A DNA stretch of 64,000 nucleotides from Xanthomonas sp. DAR 80977 (GCF_041240605.1 NZ_CP162487.1:3665001-3729000); one strand, 5' to 3'. Shown: positions 8,443 through 17,687, numbered from the stretch's first letter. Notes: generated by a model not told the origin, from the letters alone. Translations and numbers: made by a program.

Positions 8443-8566
8443 CGGGAAAATCCAGTCGATCCAAGACGTTGGCCGGCATGATACCCGCTGCGGCCGGGTC
8501 CCGGCCGCGGCCCCGTGGCGGCGCCAACGGCTCGTCCCGGCCGCCATGGCGCGCTATCGTGGCGCC

Positions 8567-9073
8567 ATGCAAGCGCTGAAATACCTCGCCGGCTATCCGC
8601 CGCATGTGCAGGACCAGGTCCGCGAACTGATCGCGCGCGATCGCCTGGGCGAATGGCTGCGCAAGCGCTACGACACGCCCAATCCGGTCCGCAACGACCG
8701 CCAGCTGTACGACTACACGCTGGCGCTGAAGGATCGCCACATGCGCAGCTCCGAGCCGCTGCACAAGGTGGTCTACGACAACCGGCTGCAGGCGGTGAAG
8801 CACGCGCTCGGCACCCACACCAGCGTCTCGCGGGTGCAGGGCAGCCGGCTCAAGGCCAGCCGCGAGATCCGCATCGCCGGCGTGTTCCGCGACGCGCCGG
8901 CGGCGTTCCTGCAGATGATCGTGGCGCACGAACTGGCGCACCTGAAGGAAAGCGCGCACAACAAGCCGTTCTACCAGCTGTGCATGCACATGGCGCCGGA
9001 CTACCACCAGCTGGAATTCGACCTGCGCCTGTACCTGACCCAGCTGGAACTGGCCGGCGGTGCCGGCAGCTGA
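8567..9073 (+). CDS. YgjP-like zinc metallopeptidase
   Basis: A 168-residue protein with HELAHLKESAHNKPFYQL, the HExxH-type zinc site (here HELAH with a downstream His) of the YgjP/DUF45 family, related to SprT- and M48-type enzymes. Substrates are unknown. It begins MQALKYLAGYPPHVQDQV. An in-frame ATG at 8546 would add seven residues; 8567 is chosen because the extension is not typical. It diverges from the DUF2058 gene with about 125 bases between starts. Confidence 0.82.
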   Translation: MQALKYLAGYPPHVQDQVRELIARDRLGEWLRKRYDTPNPVRNDRQLYDYTLALKDRHMRSSEPLHKVVYDNRLQAVKHALGTHTSVSRVQGSRLKASREIRIAGVFRDAPAAFLQMIVAHELAHLKESAHNKPFYQLCMHMAPDYHQLEFDLRLYLTQLELAGGAGS

Positions 9074-9143
9074 GCGTCGCCGCGCGTGGCAGCGCGGCGA
9101 CGCCAGCACGTACACTGCCCTGCCCTGATCGCCGAGCGTTTCG

Positions 9144-9854
9144 ATGTCCGCCCCCATTCGCCTCGACAAATACGTGGCCGCCATGCTGCCGTGCTCGCGC
9201 AGCGAAGCGCAGCAGTACATCGAGGGCGGCTGGGTCAGCGTGGACGGCGTGGTGGTCGAGGAGCCGCAGGCCGCGGTGACCACGCAACAGGTGACCCTGG
9301 CCGCGGATGCGCAACTGGGCGCGGTCGAGCCGGCCACCCTGCTGCTGCACAAGCCGGCCGGGCTGAGCCTGGACGCCGCCCTGGCCCTGGTCACGCCCGC
9401 TACGCGCAGCGCCTTGGACATGGCCGACGTGCGCGTGCTGAAACGCCACTTCCTGCGCCTGAACGCGCCGCTGCCGCTGGAAGACGCCGCCGGCGGCCTG
9501 CTGGTGCTGAGCCAGGACGGCCGCGTGCTGCGCCGCCTGACCGAGGACGCGAGCTCGATCGAACAGGAATTCGTGGTCGAGGTGCGCGGCGAACTGCGGC
9601 CCTACGGCATGCTGCGGCTGGCGCACGGCCTGGTCTACCGGCAGCGCAGCCTGCCGCCGTGCAAGGTCAGCTGGCAGAACGAGGACCGCCTGCGCTTCGC
9701 GATCAAGCACGTGCAGCCCGGCCAGTTGCAGGCCATGTGCGCCGAAGTGGGGCTGGAGGCGATCGGCCTGCGCCGCCTGCGCGTGGGCCGGATCCCGCTG
9801 GGCAAGCTGGCACCGGGCGAGTGGCGCTACCTGCCGGCGGGCGAGCGCTTCTGA
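9144..9854 (+). CDS. RsuA/RluB-like RNA pseudouridine synthase homologue with altered active site
   Basis: A 236-residue protein with an N-terminal S4 RNA-binding domain (RLDKYVAAMLPCSRSEAQQYI, about residues 6-60) and a C-terminal RsuA-type domain (HKPAGLSLD, then GGLLVLSQDGRVLRRL, and GLRRLRVGRIPLGKLAPGEWR). The family motif is usually GRLDxxTxGLLLL, with Asp as nucleophile. Here the same place reads LPLEDAAGGLLVL, so Arg is Pro, Asp is Glu and Thr is absent. It may therefore bind structured RNA without modifying it, or use another acidic residue. The start at 9144 gives MSAPIRLDKYV. Confidence 0.8.
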   Translation: MSAPIRLDKYVAAMLPCSRSEAQQYIEGGWVSVDGVVVEEPQAAVTTQQVTLAADAQLGAVEPATLLLHKPAGLSLDAALALVTPATRSALDMADVRVLKRHFLRLNAPLPLEDAAGGLLVLSQDGRVLRRLTEDASSIEQEFVVEVRGELRPYGMLRLAHGLVYRQRSLPPCKVSWQNEDRLRFAIKHVQPGQLQAMCAEVGLEAIGLRRLRVGRIPLGKLAPGEWRYLPAGERF

Positions 9855-10016
9855 GCTGCCGCAGCCGGGTGCTTCGCTGCTCGAAGGCCTGCGTCGCGGC
9901 CAGGTAGCGCGGTGTCGCATGGCCGCGCCTGGCGGCACGAAGGCCCCCTGCCTTGCGGCCTATTGCACGCCCCGCGGCGGGCGGCAGACACTCGCCGCGG
10001 ACACAGGGAGACGCAC

Positions 10017-11111
10017 ATGATCGCAACGATGCTGGCAGCGGCACTGGCCCTGGCGCCGACCGATGCCGCCGCCGCGCAGGCCGACCTGCAGTTCGCCGCC
10101 GCGCGCATCGCCGCCGATCATCCGGGCATGGCGCCTGGCGCGGATCCGGCGCTGGCCGCGCAGGCGCGGCAGGCGGCGAACGCGGCGCAGGCCCAGGCGC
10201 GCAGGATCGTGGATGGCGCCGGCTATGCGCGGGTCATGCAGGCCTACGTCGCCGCGTTCGGCGACCCGCACGTGGCGATCGAACTGTCTTCCGGCGACGC
10301 CGAGCGCAGCACGCAACCCGCGACCGCCAGCGCCGCGCAAGGCGCATTCGAGCGCCTCACGCCGACGGCCTGGCAATTGACCCTGCCGACCTTCTACGCC
10401 GGCGATCCCGGCTTCGAGACGACGATGGCCGCGATCGCCACCGCAACCGACGCGTTGCGGCAGGCCACGCCCGCGCTGTTGATCCTGGACCTGCGCGGCA
10501 ACGGCGGCGGCGCGGCGGCGCCCGGCGATGCGGTGCTGGCCGCGATCTGGGGCGAACAGGCGCTGCCCGCGCTGGATCGCCGCCGCGCCGACGCCTCGCT
10601 GTGGCGGGTCTCCGATGGCGTGATCGACAACCTGCACACCCGGCGCGCGCGCATCGCCGCGCGCTATCCGCAGGAACTGCCCGGCTTCGACCGCTTGCTG
10701 GACGGCCTGCGCGCGGCGCAGCGTGCGGGAACGCCGCTGTATCGCGACCCGCTGCCGCGCGCCGCCTCCGGCACGCCGCCGCGCGGCGGCCCGGCGCGCA
10801 TCGTCGCGATCACCGACGGCGCCTGCATCAGCGCCTGCCTGGATTTCATGGACCGGCTGCTGGAGGGTCCCGGCGTCGAACAGGTCGGCCAGCCGACCGG
10901 CGCCGACACGCTGTACACCGAAGTGGAAAGCGTGCCGCTGCCGAGCGGGCGCGCCACCCTGCTGCTGCCGATGCAGCGCCTGCAAGGCCGCCAGCGCGGC
11001 GCGATGCAGGCCTATGCGCCGCGCGTGCGCCTCGACGACGACGCGGCGGTCAGCGCCTGGCTGCGCCGCGAAGTGGCCGCGGTGTCGCCGCCCGCTGCCG
11101 ACGCGCCGTAG
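10017..11111 (+). CDS. S41-like (tail-specific protease family) exported peptidase
   Basis: A 364-residue protein with a short hydrophobic Ala/Leu-rich N-terminus (MIATMLAAALALAPTDAAAAQ) that reads as a signal peptide. The core LLILDLRGNGGGAA followed later by IVAITDGACISACLDF matches the S41/CtpA catalytic region, with Ser in GACISAC as the probable nucleophile. No PDZ domain is evident. The Ctp Lys is not obvious, so activity is uncertain. ATG 10017 follows CAGGGAGACGCAC, a strong ribosome binding site. It converges on the esterase gene. Confidence 0.72.
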   Translation: MIATMLAAALALAPTDAAAAQADLQFAAARIAADHPGMAPGADPALAAQARQAANAAQAQARRIVDGAGYARVMQAYVAAFGDPHVAIELSSGDAERSTQPATASAAQGAFERLTPTAWQLTLPTFYAGDPGFETTMAAIATATDALRQATPALLILDLRGNGGGAAAPGDAVLAAIWGEQALPALDRRRADASLWRVSDGVIDNLHTRRARIAARYPQELPGFDRLLDGLRAAQRAGTPLYRDPLPRAASGTPPRGGPARIVAITDGACISACLDFMDRLLEGPGVEQVGQPTGADTLYTEVESVPLPSGRATLLLPMQRLQGRQRGAMQAYAPRVRLDDDAAVSAWLRREVAAVSPPAADAP

Positions 11112-11125
11112 CGACTCGGCGCGAT

Positions 11126-11154
11126 CGCGATCGGATCCGGTCGATCCGATCGCG
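11126..11154. terminator. 12-bp perfect hairpin between convergent genes
   Basis: CGCGATCGGATC at 11126-11137 pairs exactly with GATCCGATCGCG at 11143-11154 around CGGTC. It lies 14 bases after the S41-like stop and 24 bases beyond the esterase stop, so it could end transcription from both sides, although no T-run follows. Confidence 0.5.
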
Positions 11155-11178
11155 TCGAGACGTTCGACGCCGCAACGC

Positions 11179-11982
11179 CTACGGTTGCGCCAGCGCGCGC
11201 TCCACCGCCTGCTGCGCCAGCGGCGCCATCAGCGTGTAGCCGGCGACGGTGGGATGCACGCCGTCGTAGGCCAGGGCCTTGTCCATGCCGCCTTCGCGGT
11301 TGCGCAGCTTGCTGTGGTAGTCCAGGTACACCGCGCCGTGGCTGTGCGCGTACTGCTCGATCCAGGCATTGAGCGCGCGGATCTTTTCCGCCGGCTGCAG
11401 CCCCGGCCGCCACGGGTAGTCGCTGACCGGCAGCACCGACGCCAGCACCAGCTTGATGTGATTGGCCTGCGCCAGTTCGGCCATCGAGCGCAGGTTGTCC
11501 TCGATCATGCGCTGCGTGGACAGGCCGGTGTTGCCGGCCAGGTCGTTGGTGCCGGCCAGGATCACCACCGCCGCCGGCTTCAGGTCGATCACGTCCTGGC
11601 GGAAGCGCACCAGCATCTGCGCGGTGGTCTGACCGGAAATGCCGCGGTTGACGTAGGGCTTGCCGGGGAAGAACGTCGTGCCCTGCATGCGCCCCCACGC
11701 ATCGGTGATCGAATCGCCGTAGAACACCACGCGGCGCTCGCCCGCGGCCGGCGGCGCCAGCGCCGCGTTGTCGGCGCGGTAGCGGCCCAGCTGCGCCCAG
11801 TCCAGCAGGCGCTGCTGCAGCTCGGCCACCTGCTTGGCCTGCAGCGTGTCAGGCGCCTGCGTGTACAGCCCATCCACCTTGCCCTGCAGCGCGTCGGCGG
11901 CAGGCGCGGCGCTCTGCGCGAACGCGGGTTGGACGGCACTCAGGCACAACGACACCAGCGCGACGAGCGACGACTGCTTCAC
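11179..11982 (-). CDS. exported SGNH/GDSL-type hydrolase
   Basis: A 267-residue SGNH hydrolase. Block I is VVFYGDSITDAWG with the nucleophile Ser, block II Gly in NRGISGQTT, block III Asn in ILAGTNDLAG, and block V the YDGVHPTVAGY Asp/His pair, so the catalytic set is complete. The GTG at 11982 lies 6 bases after GGAGG and gives a signal peptide KQSSLVALVSLCLSAVQPAFAQ. Related enzymes remove acetyl groups from xylan or other glycans, which would suit a plant-associated bacterium, but the substrate is inferred. Confidence 0.88.
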   Translation of the reverse strand: MKQSSLVALVSLCLSAVQPAFAQSAAPAADALQGKVDGLYTQAPDTLQAKQVAELQQRLLDWAQLGRYRADNAALAPPAAGERRVVFYGDSITDAWGRMQGTTFFPGKPYVNRGISGQTTAQMLVRFRQDVIDLKPAAVVILAGTNDLAGNTGLSTQRMIEDNLRSMAELAQANHIKLVLASVLPVSDYPWRPGLQPAEKIRALNAWIEQYAHSHGAVYLDYHSKLRNREGGMDKALAYDGVHPTVAGYTLMAPLAQQAVERALAQP

Positions 11983-12140
11983 GATCCACCTCCAGGTCAG
12001 GGAAACGCGCCACCCTAATCCAAATCGGGCGACGGCGCGCGGGTCGGCGGCGCGGGCGGCGTTTGTGGAGTGCATGGGCGGCGGCGGCATTGTCGATGCT
12101 TCGTCACCCCATGGTTTGTACGCGGCGCTTTTTCTGCGCC

Positions 12141-12180
12141 CGTACCCTCACCCCAACCCCTCTCCCGCAGGGAGAGGGGC
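12141..12180. repeat. dispersed repeat, CCCTCACCCCAACCCCTCTCCC type, copy 1
   Basis: CGTACCCTCACCCCAACCCC followed by a hairpin of CCCCTCTCCC and GGGAGAGGGG. A second copy in the opposite direction is at 42777-42814. It sits between the esterase start and the histidine-kinase stop. Confidence 0.7.
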
Positions 12181-12225
12181 TTGTCCTGGCTTCGGCGGGG
12201 TGGCGCTGAAATGGTCCGGGGTCGC

Positions 12226-13362
12226 TCAGCCGCTGGCGGGCGCCTGCCGCGGCAGCGTCGCCAGGAAGCGCGTGCCTTCGTGCTGCGACGAACTGACCTC
12301 GATGCGTCCGCCATGCGCGTCGACGATCCGGTCGACGATGTACAGGCCCAGGCCCAGGTTGGCGCCGGCGGCCTGCGGCGTGCCGTCGGCATGCGCGGTG
12401 GTGGTCAGCGGCTCGAACAGCGAGTCCAGCATCGCGGCGGGAATCGGCAGCCCCAGGTTGTGCACGCTCAGGCTGACCGCGTCGGCCAGCTCGCCGTTCA
12501 AGGCGATCGTGATCGGCTGGTCGCGGCTGCCGTACTTCAAGGCATTGGTCAGCAGGTTCGCCACCACCCGGCGCAGCCGCATCACGTCCCAGTTGCCGTG
12601 CAGGTCGCCGGCCGTGGTCAGCCGGAACGCGCGCTTCGGGTAGATCGTGGCCATCTCGTCGACGACGCCCTGGGTCAGCACTTCCAGGCTGGTCGCTTCC
12701 GCGCGCATCGGGATCGACGCTCCGAGCTTGTCGCCGGTGAATTCCATCAGGTCGTCCAGGATCGCCTTCATCTGCATGGCGCTGCGCAGCAGCACGCGCG
12801 CCTGCGGCGCCTGCTGCTCGCCCTGCCCCAGCATCAGCTCGGCGCAGCTCATCACCGCCGACAGCGGCCCGCGCAGATCGTGGCCCAGGATGCCCATGAA
12901 CAGGTGCTGGGTCTGCTCCACGCTCTCCATGAAGGCGCGCACCGAATCGGCCAGGATCAGGTCCAGCGCCTCGTTGAAGCGGCTCATGTCCGGCACATCC
13001 TGCGCGTCCGGCGTGTGGCCGGATTCGCTCCACAGGCGCATCACGCTGGCGCGCAGCGCGCGGAACTCGGACACCAGCTGCATCATGCCGAAGCCGTGCT
13101 TGACCCGCTGCCGGGCATGCAGGCTCGCGGCACCGCCGGTCTCGAACTCCTCCGGCCCGGCATCCAGCGACCTCAGCCGCAATTGCGCGGCGCTCATCGG
13201 CGCGCGCATGTCGGCGACGATTTCGGCCAGCAGTTGCGCGGCGTGATCGCGCAGCTGGTAGGCGCTCATCGCTTCGCCTTCCTCGCCGCGCGTGCGCGCG
13301 AACGCCATCCAGCCCTTGCACAGCGGCTCGATGTTGGCCTCGATGAAATCGGCCAGGTTCAT
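12226..13362 (-). CDS. sensor histidine kinase with RsbRD-like N-terminal domain
   Basis: A 378-residue soluble kinase. Residues 1-140 are helical (MNLADFIEANIEPLCKGWM) and resemble the RsbRD_N sensor fold. The H box is FMGILGHDLRGPLSAV, the N box NLLTNALKYG and the G box GANLGLGLYIVDRIVDAHGG, giving a complete HisKA-HATPase core. No transmembrane segments, PAS or receiver domain are seen. No response regulator is adjacent, so it is an orphan kinase. The start at 13362 gives MNLADF; a long open frame upstream has poor codon character. Confidence 0.87.
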   Translation of the reverse strand: MNLADFIEANIEPLCKGWMAFARTRGEEGEAMSAYQLRDHAAQLLAEIVADMRAPMSAAQLRLRSLDAGPEEFETGGAASLHARQRVKHGFGMMQLVSEFRALRASVMRLWSESGHTPDAQDVPDMSRFNEALDLILADSVRAFMESVEQTQHLFMGILGHDLRGPLSAVMSCAELMLGQGEQQAPQARVLLRSAMQMKAILDDLMEFTGDKLGASIPMRAEATSLEVLTQGVVDEMATIYPKRAFRLTTAGDLHGNWDVMRLRRVVANLLTNALKYGSRDQPITIALNGELADAVSLSVHNLGLPIPAAMLDSLFEPLTTTAHADGTPQAAGANLGLGLYIVDRIVDAHGGRIEVSSSQHEGTRFLATLPRQAPASG

Positions 13363-14177
13363 GCCCGCGGCCTCGGGCTCAGGTTGCCTCGCGCGGCCCG
13401 CCGCGCGCCGCCGTTCGCCGCACGCATGCGCCCTGTGCCGCGTGCCGCCATCGTCTCGCAGCCGTCCAAGCAAAGCATGCCCATTCCCACATCCCCACGC
13501 ATCGATGCGCCAGCTTAAACATTCCCGGTTCGATGCGTACAGATTCCTCGTGCGGGCAACGGCGCGAGGCCATGCCATGCGCCGCCGTGGCCGCCGGCGT
13601 GCGCGGCTGTGCGCCGGCATGACATGCGCCTGCGGAGCGGATCGCGATCCCGGCCCGCATGTCGCCACCGCGACCGCGTCGCGTGGTGCCGGCCATGGAA
13701 GCGGGCATGCGCGCGGCGACGATCCGCACGGACATGCGCTCGCGACGCCGCATCTGGCATGCGGCGTCGCGCAACCTGTCACCAAAGCGCCACATGGCAG
13801 CCTGCCGACCGACGATTCCACGCGCACCGATGCGCGCGACCGGCTGCATTCAGCCACCGCTCATGCGGCGACGACCGCCTGTCTCGGCGCGCATGCTGCG
13901 CGAACGCAGACGCCCGCATGCCGACTCCGGAACGCGCAATGCATTGCCCGGCAAGGCGGACGTCCGCTGCCGGTGCACGTAAGCCGCGGTACGCGTTGAA
14001 GCAGGAACGCAAACGGTAGCGACACGACGACATGCGCACGATTGTTTTTGCCTATCCATGCAACCTTTTCGCCTTCCCTAACTTTTTTGTGCGTACATGA
14101 CACACGTCGTTTTTCCTTCCTACCATTGCGCCGGTAGTGAAGGGGGGGTCCCCACTCCAAGCCCCGAAGGACACCGC
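13363..14177. other. 815-base intergenic region with CATG-rich sequence and a long hairpin
   Basis: No convincing gene. The best open frame (13507-13999, plus) is His/Ala/Arg-rich with uneven third-position GC and no good ribosome binding site. CATG/GCATGC occurs very often between 13560 and 13920. A perfect 13-bp hairpin is at 13741-13771. The last 100 bases (14040-14130) are clearly AT-richer and probably carry the promoter of the PQQ-like gene. Confidence 0.5.
13741..13771. other. 13-bp perfect inverted repeat
   Basis: CGCGACGCCGCAT (13741-13753), CTGGC, ATGCGGCGTCGCG (13759-13771). No T-run follows. It may fold in a leader or small RNA on either strand, or serve as a protein site. Confidence 0.55.
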
Positions 14178-15935
14178 ATGAACAGGCATTACGCGCACCA
14201 GAAACGCTCTTTGCTGTGGCTGGCGCTGGTTCCCGGATTGATGCTCGGCGCCGCGGCGTCGGCGCAGTCCGCCGCCACTGCCCCGGCGCAAGGCACGAAC
14301 GGCAACGTTGGCGGCTACAGCGACAGCGACACCTCCGCATCGAGTTCCAGCATCGGCTCCGCTGGCGATTCCGCTCGCGCCGGCGCCAGCGGTTATGGCG
14401 CCGCGTTCGGCAGCGGCGGCGCGCCGTACGCCACGCGCAGCAATTGGGAAAACGCCGGCGGCGGCTATCTCAACACCCGCTTCGCCCCGGCCGAATGGCA
14501 GATCAATCCGCTCAACGCGGCGCGACTGAAGACCGCCTGGACCTTCACCACCCAGGGCGACGTGTCCGCCACGCCGACCGTGCAGGGCAGCGCGCTGTAC
14601 GTGCCCGACTGGGGCGGCCAGCTGTATCGCATCGACACCGCGCTGGGCAAGGCGGTGTGGCAGGTGAAGCTGTCCGACCTTACCGGCAACGCCAACTCGC
14701 TGTCGCGCAACAGCCCGGCGATCGCGCGCGACAGCGTGCTGGTCGGCGACCAGGCCAGCGGCACCGTCATCGCGGTCGACAAGAACACCGGCAAGCTGCT
14801 GTGGAAGACCGTGGTCGAAGCCAACGCGCAGGCGCGCATCACCGCCTCGCCGGTGGTGTACGGCGATCGCGTCTACGTCGGCGTGTCCTCCGGCGACTGG
14901 GGCGGGCTGACGCCTGGCTACACGTTCTCCTTCCGCGGCAGCGTGGCCGCGCTCGACCTGAAGACCGGCAAGCTGCTGTGGAGCTTCCGCACCGCGCCGG
15001 AAGGCTATACCGGCGCCTCGGTGTGGGGCACGCTGGCGATCGATCCGCAACGCCAGCGCGTCTACGCCACCACCGGCAACAACTACTCGGTGCCGCTGGA
15101 CGTGGCCAGCTGCGTCAAGAACGCCAACGGCGACAAGAGCGCGCAGCTGGCCTGCCTGGCGCCGGACAACTACGTGGACTCGGTGCTGGCGCTGGACATG
15201 CGCAACGGCAAGCCGGTGTGGACGCGCCGCCTGCAGGGCGCCGATGCCTGGTCGCTGTCGTGCCTGGTCGCGCCGACCGCCGGCATCTGCCAGGAGCCGC
15301 AGGGGCCGGACTACGACTTCAGCGGCGGCGGCGCCAACCTGTTCACGGTGATCCGCAACGGCAAGCCGCAGGCGCTGGTCGGCGCCGGGCAGAAGAGCGG
15401 CGTGTACTGGGCGTTCGATGCCGACAGCGGGCGCACCGTGTGGTCCACCCAGGTCGGTCCGGGCGGCACCGCCGGCGGCATCGAATGGGGTTCGTCGGTC
15501 GATCCGTTCAAGTCGCGCGTGTACGTGGCCATCAACAACAACAACCACACCAGCTACACCCTTGCCCCCGGCAACACCGAGACCTGGAACGCCGGCTCGT
15601 GGGCGGCGCTGGACGCGGCCAGCGGCAAGATCCTGTGGCAGGTGAAGGTGCCGGGCATCGATCCGATCCAGACCACGTTCGGCGCCGGCGGCCGTGGCCC
15701 GCTCGCCTCCTCGCCCGGACTGGTCTACGCCGGCTCGATGTCGGGCGCGATGACCGTGCTCGATGCCCAGACCGGCGCCACGCTGTGGAGCTTCGATGCC
15801 GGCGGTTCAGTGTCCAGCGCACCGGCCGTGGTGGACGGCGCGGTGTACTGGGGCGCGGGCTATAGCCGCTTCAATTTCGGCACCGGCGTGCACAAGCTGT
15901 ACAAGTTCGTCCCGACCAGCTCGCGCGGTCGCTGA
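14178..15935 (+). CDS. exported PQQ-like beta-propeller dehydrogenase-type protein
   Basis: A 585-residue protein with a signal peptide (SLLWLALVPGLMLGAAASAQS) and a Ser/Gly-rich linker (about residues 40-85). An eight-bladed propeller follows, marked by repeats such as AVDKNTGKLLWK, ALDLKTGKLLWSF, ALDMRNGKPVWTR, ALDAASGKILWQ and VLDAQTGATLWSF. The SRNSPAIARDS, SSGDWGGLTPGYTFSFRGS and GNNYSVP regions resemble polyvinyl-alcohol dehydrogenase/quinoprotein alcohol dehydrogenases. Catalysis with PQQ in the periplasm is plausible but not shown. ATG 14178 follows GAAGGACACCGC. A strong terminator follows, so it is monocistronic. Confidence 0.8.
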   Translation: MNRHYAHQKRSLLWLALVPGLMLGAAASAQSAATAPAQGTNGNVGGYSDSDTSASSSSIGSAGDSARAGASGYGAAFGSGGAPYATRSNWENAGGGYLNTRFAPAEWQINPLNAARLKTAWTFTTQGDVSATPTVQGSALYVPDWGGQLYRIDTALGKAVWQVKLSDLTGNANSLSRNSPAIARDSVLVGDQASGTVIAVDKNTGKLLWKTVVEANAQARITASPVVYGDRVYVGVSSGDWGGLTPGYTFSFRGSVAALDLKTGKLLWSFRTAPEGYTGASVWGTLAIDPQRQRVYATTGNNYSVPLDVASCVKNANGDKSAQLACLAPDNYVDSVLALDMRNGKPVWTRRLQGADAWSLSCLVAPTAGICQEPQGPDYDFSGGGANLFTVIRNGKPQALVGAGQKSGVYWAFDADSGRTVWSTQVGPGGTAGGIEWGSSVDPFKSRVYVAINNNNHTSYTLAPGNTETWNAGSWAALDAASGKILWQVKVPGIDPIQTTFGAGGRGPLASSPGLVYAGSMSGAMTVLDAQTGATLWSFDAGGSVSSAPAVVDGAVYWGAGYSRFNFGTGVHKLYKFVPTSSRGR

Positions 15936-15973
15936 TCGCGCGGCATCGCGCAACCGGCGAGCGCTACGCCACA

Positions 15974-16005
15974 GCCTCTCCTGCGCCTGCAGGAGAGGCT
16001 TTTTT
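15974..16005 (+). terminator. intrinsic terminator after the PQQ-like gene
   Basis: GCCTCTCCTG (15974-15983) pairs with CAGGAGAGGC (15990-15999), followed by TTTTTT. It begins 38 bases after the stop codon. Confidence 0.92.
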
Positions 16006-16234
16006 GTGCGCAGCCGCCAGCGCCGCACCTGTCCGATCACGGCGGCAATCTTCTGCATCGCGCCACCTGCGCACGCCGACGGCGATGCGCCTGTGCAGCG
16101 CGGGCCACACACATGAACACGGCACGCCAGCGGCAGGTGTCTACGAAATCGGCCCCGTACGCGTGACGCCGCGCACGCAATCGCCGTGTCGGCGCCCGTA
16201 GCCTCGGCATGCACCGTGGAAGTGGGTGCAACGG

Positions 16235-16255
16235 CATCCGGTCCCCTGCCGGATG
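16235..16255 (+). other. short hairpin in the leader of the serine protease
   Basis: CATCCGG (16235-16241), TCCCCTG, CCGGATG (16249-16255), 31 bases before the protease start. The rest of the 351-base gap after the terminator holds no feature I can support. Confidence 0.35.
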
Positions 16256-16286
16256 GTCTAGTCGTCTTCTAGCAGAAGGAAGATCC

Positions 16287-17687
16287 ATGAATCGCAAGAA
16301 CGCGCTGTATCTGGCCCTGCTGGCCAGCGTCTCCGGTCTTTCCCCCGTCGCCATGGCCGCCAATCCCCCTGCGGCCGAGATGGACTCCGCTCCGGTCGAA
16401 GCCCGCCCCGATGCCGCCGCGCTCGGCGGCGCCGAACTGCGCAGCCTCGCCACCGGCAGCGTGCATGCGCCGCGCCTGATCGAACTCGGCGCTCCCGACA
16501 GCGCCCAGGCCGCGACGATGAAGCAACTGCGCGGCCAGCAGGTCAAGCACGGCCAGCCGCTGCAGATCGGCTTCTCCCGCGATATCGCCAAGCCGGCGAT
16601 CAACCTGCGCCGGCTCAGCTGGCAGAGCCTGCCCAGCGGCGCGCAGGTCACCAGCTTCGAAATCGTCTCCACCGACGCGGCGGCGCTGCGCGCGGCCCTG
16701 CAGCTCAGCGGCAGCGGCGCCCAGCCGGGCGATCCGAGCAAGGCCACGCTGCGCTTCGCCGGCGACGACGGCCGCGTGTTCGAGCAGAGCGGCGCCGATT
16801 TCGCCGGCAGCGAGCCGGGCTGGTCGGCGGCGGTGTCGGGCTCGCGCCTGGTCGTGGAGATCGAATTGCCGGCTGGCCAGTACCCGCAGGGCTTCGCGCT
16901 GAAGATCCCGCAGATCTCGCACATGGACATCAATCCGGTCGCCAGCGAGGAGATGATGCGGCCGATGATCGGCGAGAGCGACTCCTGCGAGCGCGACATC
17001 GTCTGCCGCGCCAGCCCCACCAGCGGCTTCACCTCGGCCGCCAAGTCGGTGGCGCGCATGGTGTTCAGCACCAGCAGCGGTTCCTACCTGTGCACCGGCA
17101 CCCTGCTCAACAATACCAACTCGCCGAAGAAATACCTGTTCTGGACCGCTGCGCACTGCATCAGCACCCAGACCGTGGCCAACACCCTGCAGACCTACTG
17201 GTTCTACGACGCTACCACCTGCAACGGCTCCACGGTCAGCTCGTCCTACACCACGCTCAGCGGCGGCGCCTACCTGCGCCATGCCAACACCACCCGCGAC
17301 ACCTCGCTGCTGGAACTGAAGACGGCCCCGCCCAGCGGCGCCTTCTATGCCGGCTGGAGCAGTTCGGCGATCGGCTCCACCGGCACCGCGATCGAGGGCA
17401 TCCACCATCCCGCCGGCGACGTGAAGAAGTACTCGCTGGGCAGCGTCACCGCGCTGTCGTCCTCGATCGACGGCAAGTCGCCGTTGTACAAGGTGGTGTG
17501 GAACACCGGCGTCACCGAAGGCGGCTCCTCCGGCTCGGGCCTGTTCACCATCAACAGCAGCGGCGCCTACCAGCTGCGCGGCGGCCTGTACGGCGGCACC
17601 TCGTACTGCAGCGCGCCCAGCGATCCGGATTACTACTCGCGCTTCTCCGACGTGTATTCGACCATCCAGCCTTACCTGAGTCCGTAA
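16287..17687 (+). CDS. secreted trypsin-like (S1, lysyl-endopeptidase-type) serine protease
   Basis: A 466-residue preproprotein. It has a signal peptide NALYLALLASVSGLSPVAMAA, a pro-region to about residue 230, then a chymotrypsin-fold protease with TAAHC (His), RDTSLLEL (Asp) and EGGSSGSGLF (Ser). Cys pairs such as CERDIVC and YLCTGTLL resemble Achromobacter/Lysobacter lysyl endopeptidase. The Gly-Gly-Ser-Ser-Gly-Ser-Gly site differs slightly from GDSGG, as in that group. ATG 16287 follows AGAAGGAAGATCC. It is a candidate extracellular enzyme for protein breakdown or host interaction. A very stable hairpin follows the stop. Confidence 0.85.
   Translation: MNRKNALYLALLASVSGLSPVAMAANPPAAEMDSAPVEARPDAAALGGAELRSLATGSVHAPRLIELGAPDSAQAATMKQLRGQQVKHGQPLQIGFSRDIAKPAINLRRLSWQSLPSGAQVTSFEIVSTDAAALRAALQLSGSGAQPGDPSKATLRFAGDDGRVFEQSGADFAGSEPGWSAAVSGSRLVVEIELPAGQYPQGFALKIPQISHMDINPVASEEMMRPMIGESDSCERDIVCRASPTSGFTSAAKSVARMVFSTSSGSYLCTGTLLNNTNSPKKYLFWTAAHCISTQTVANTLQTYWFYDATTCNGSTVSSSYTTLSGGAYLRHANTTRDTSLLELKTAPPSGAFYAGWSSSAIGSTGTAIEGIHHPAGDVKKYSLGSVTALSSSIDGKSPLYKVVWNTGVTEGGSSGSGLFTINSSGAYQLRGGLYGGTSYCSAPSDPDYYSRFSDVYSTIQPYLSP

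Noticed and set aside
13507..13999. A 163-codon open frame in the large intergenic region
   Set aside because: His/Ala/Arg-rich, uneven third-position GC, no Shine-Dalgarno, no recognisable motif; kept only as part of the intergenic description.
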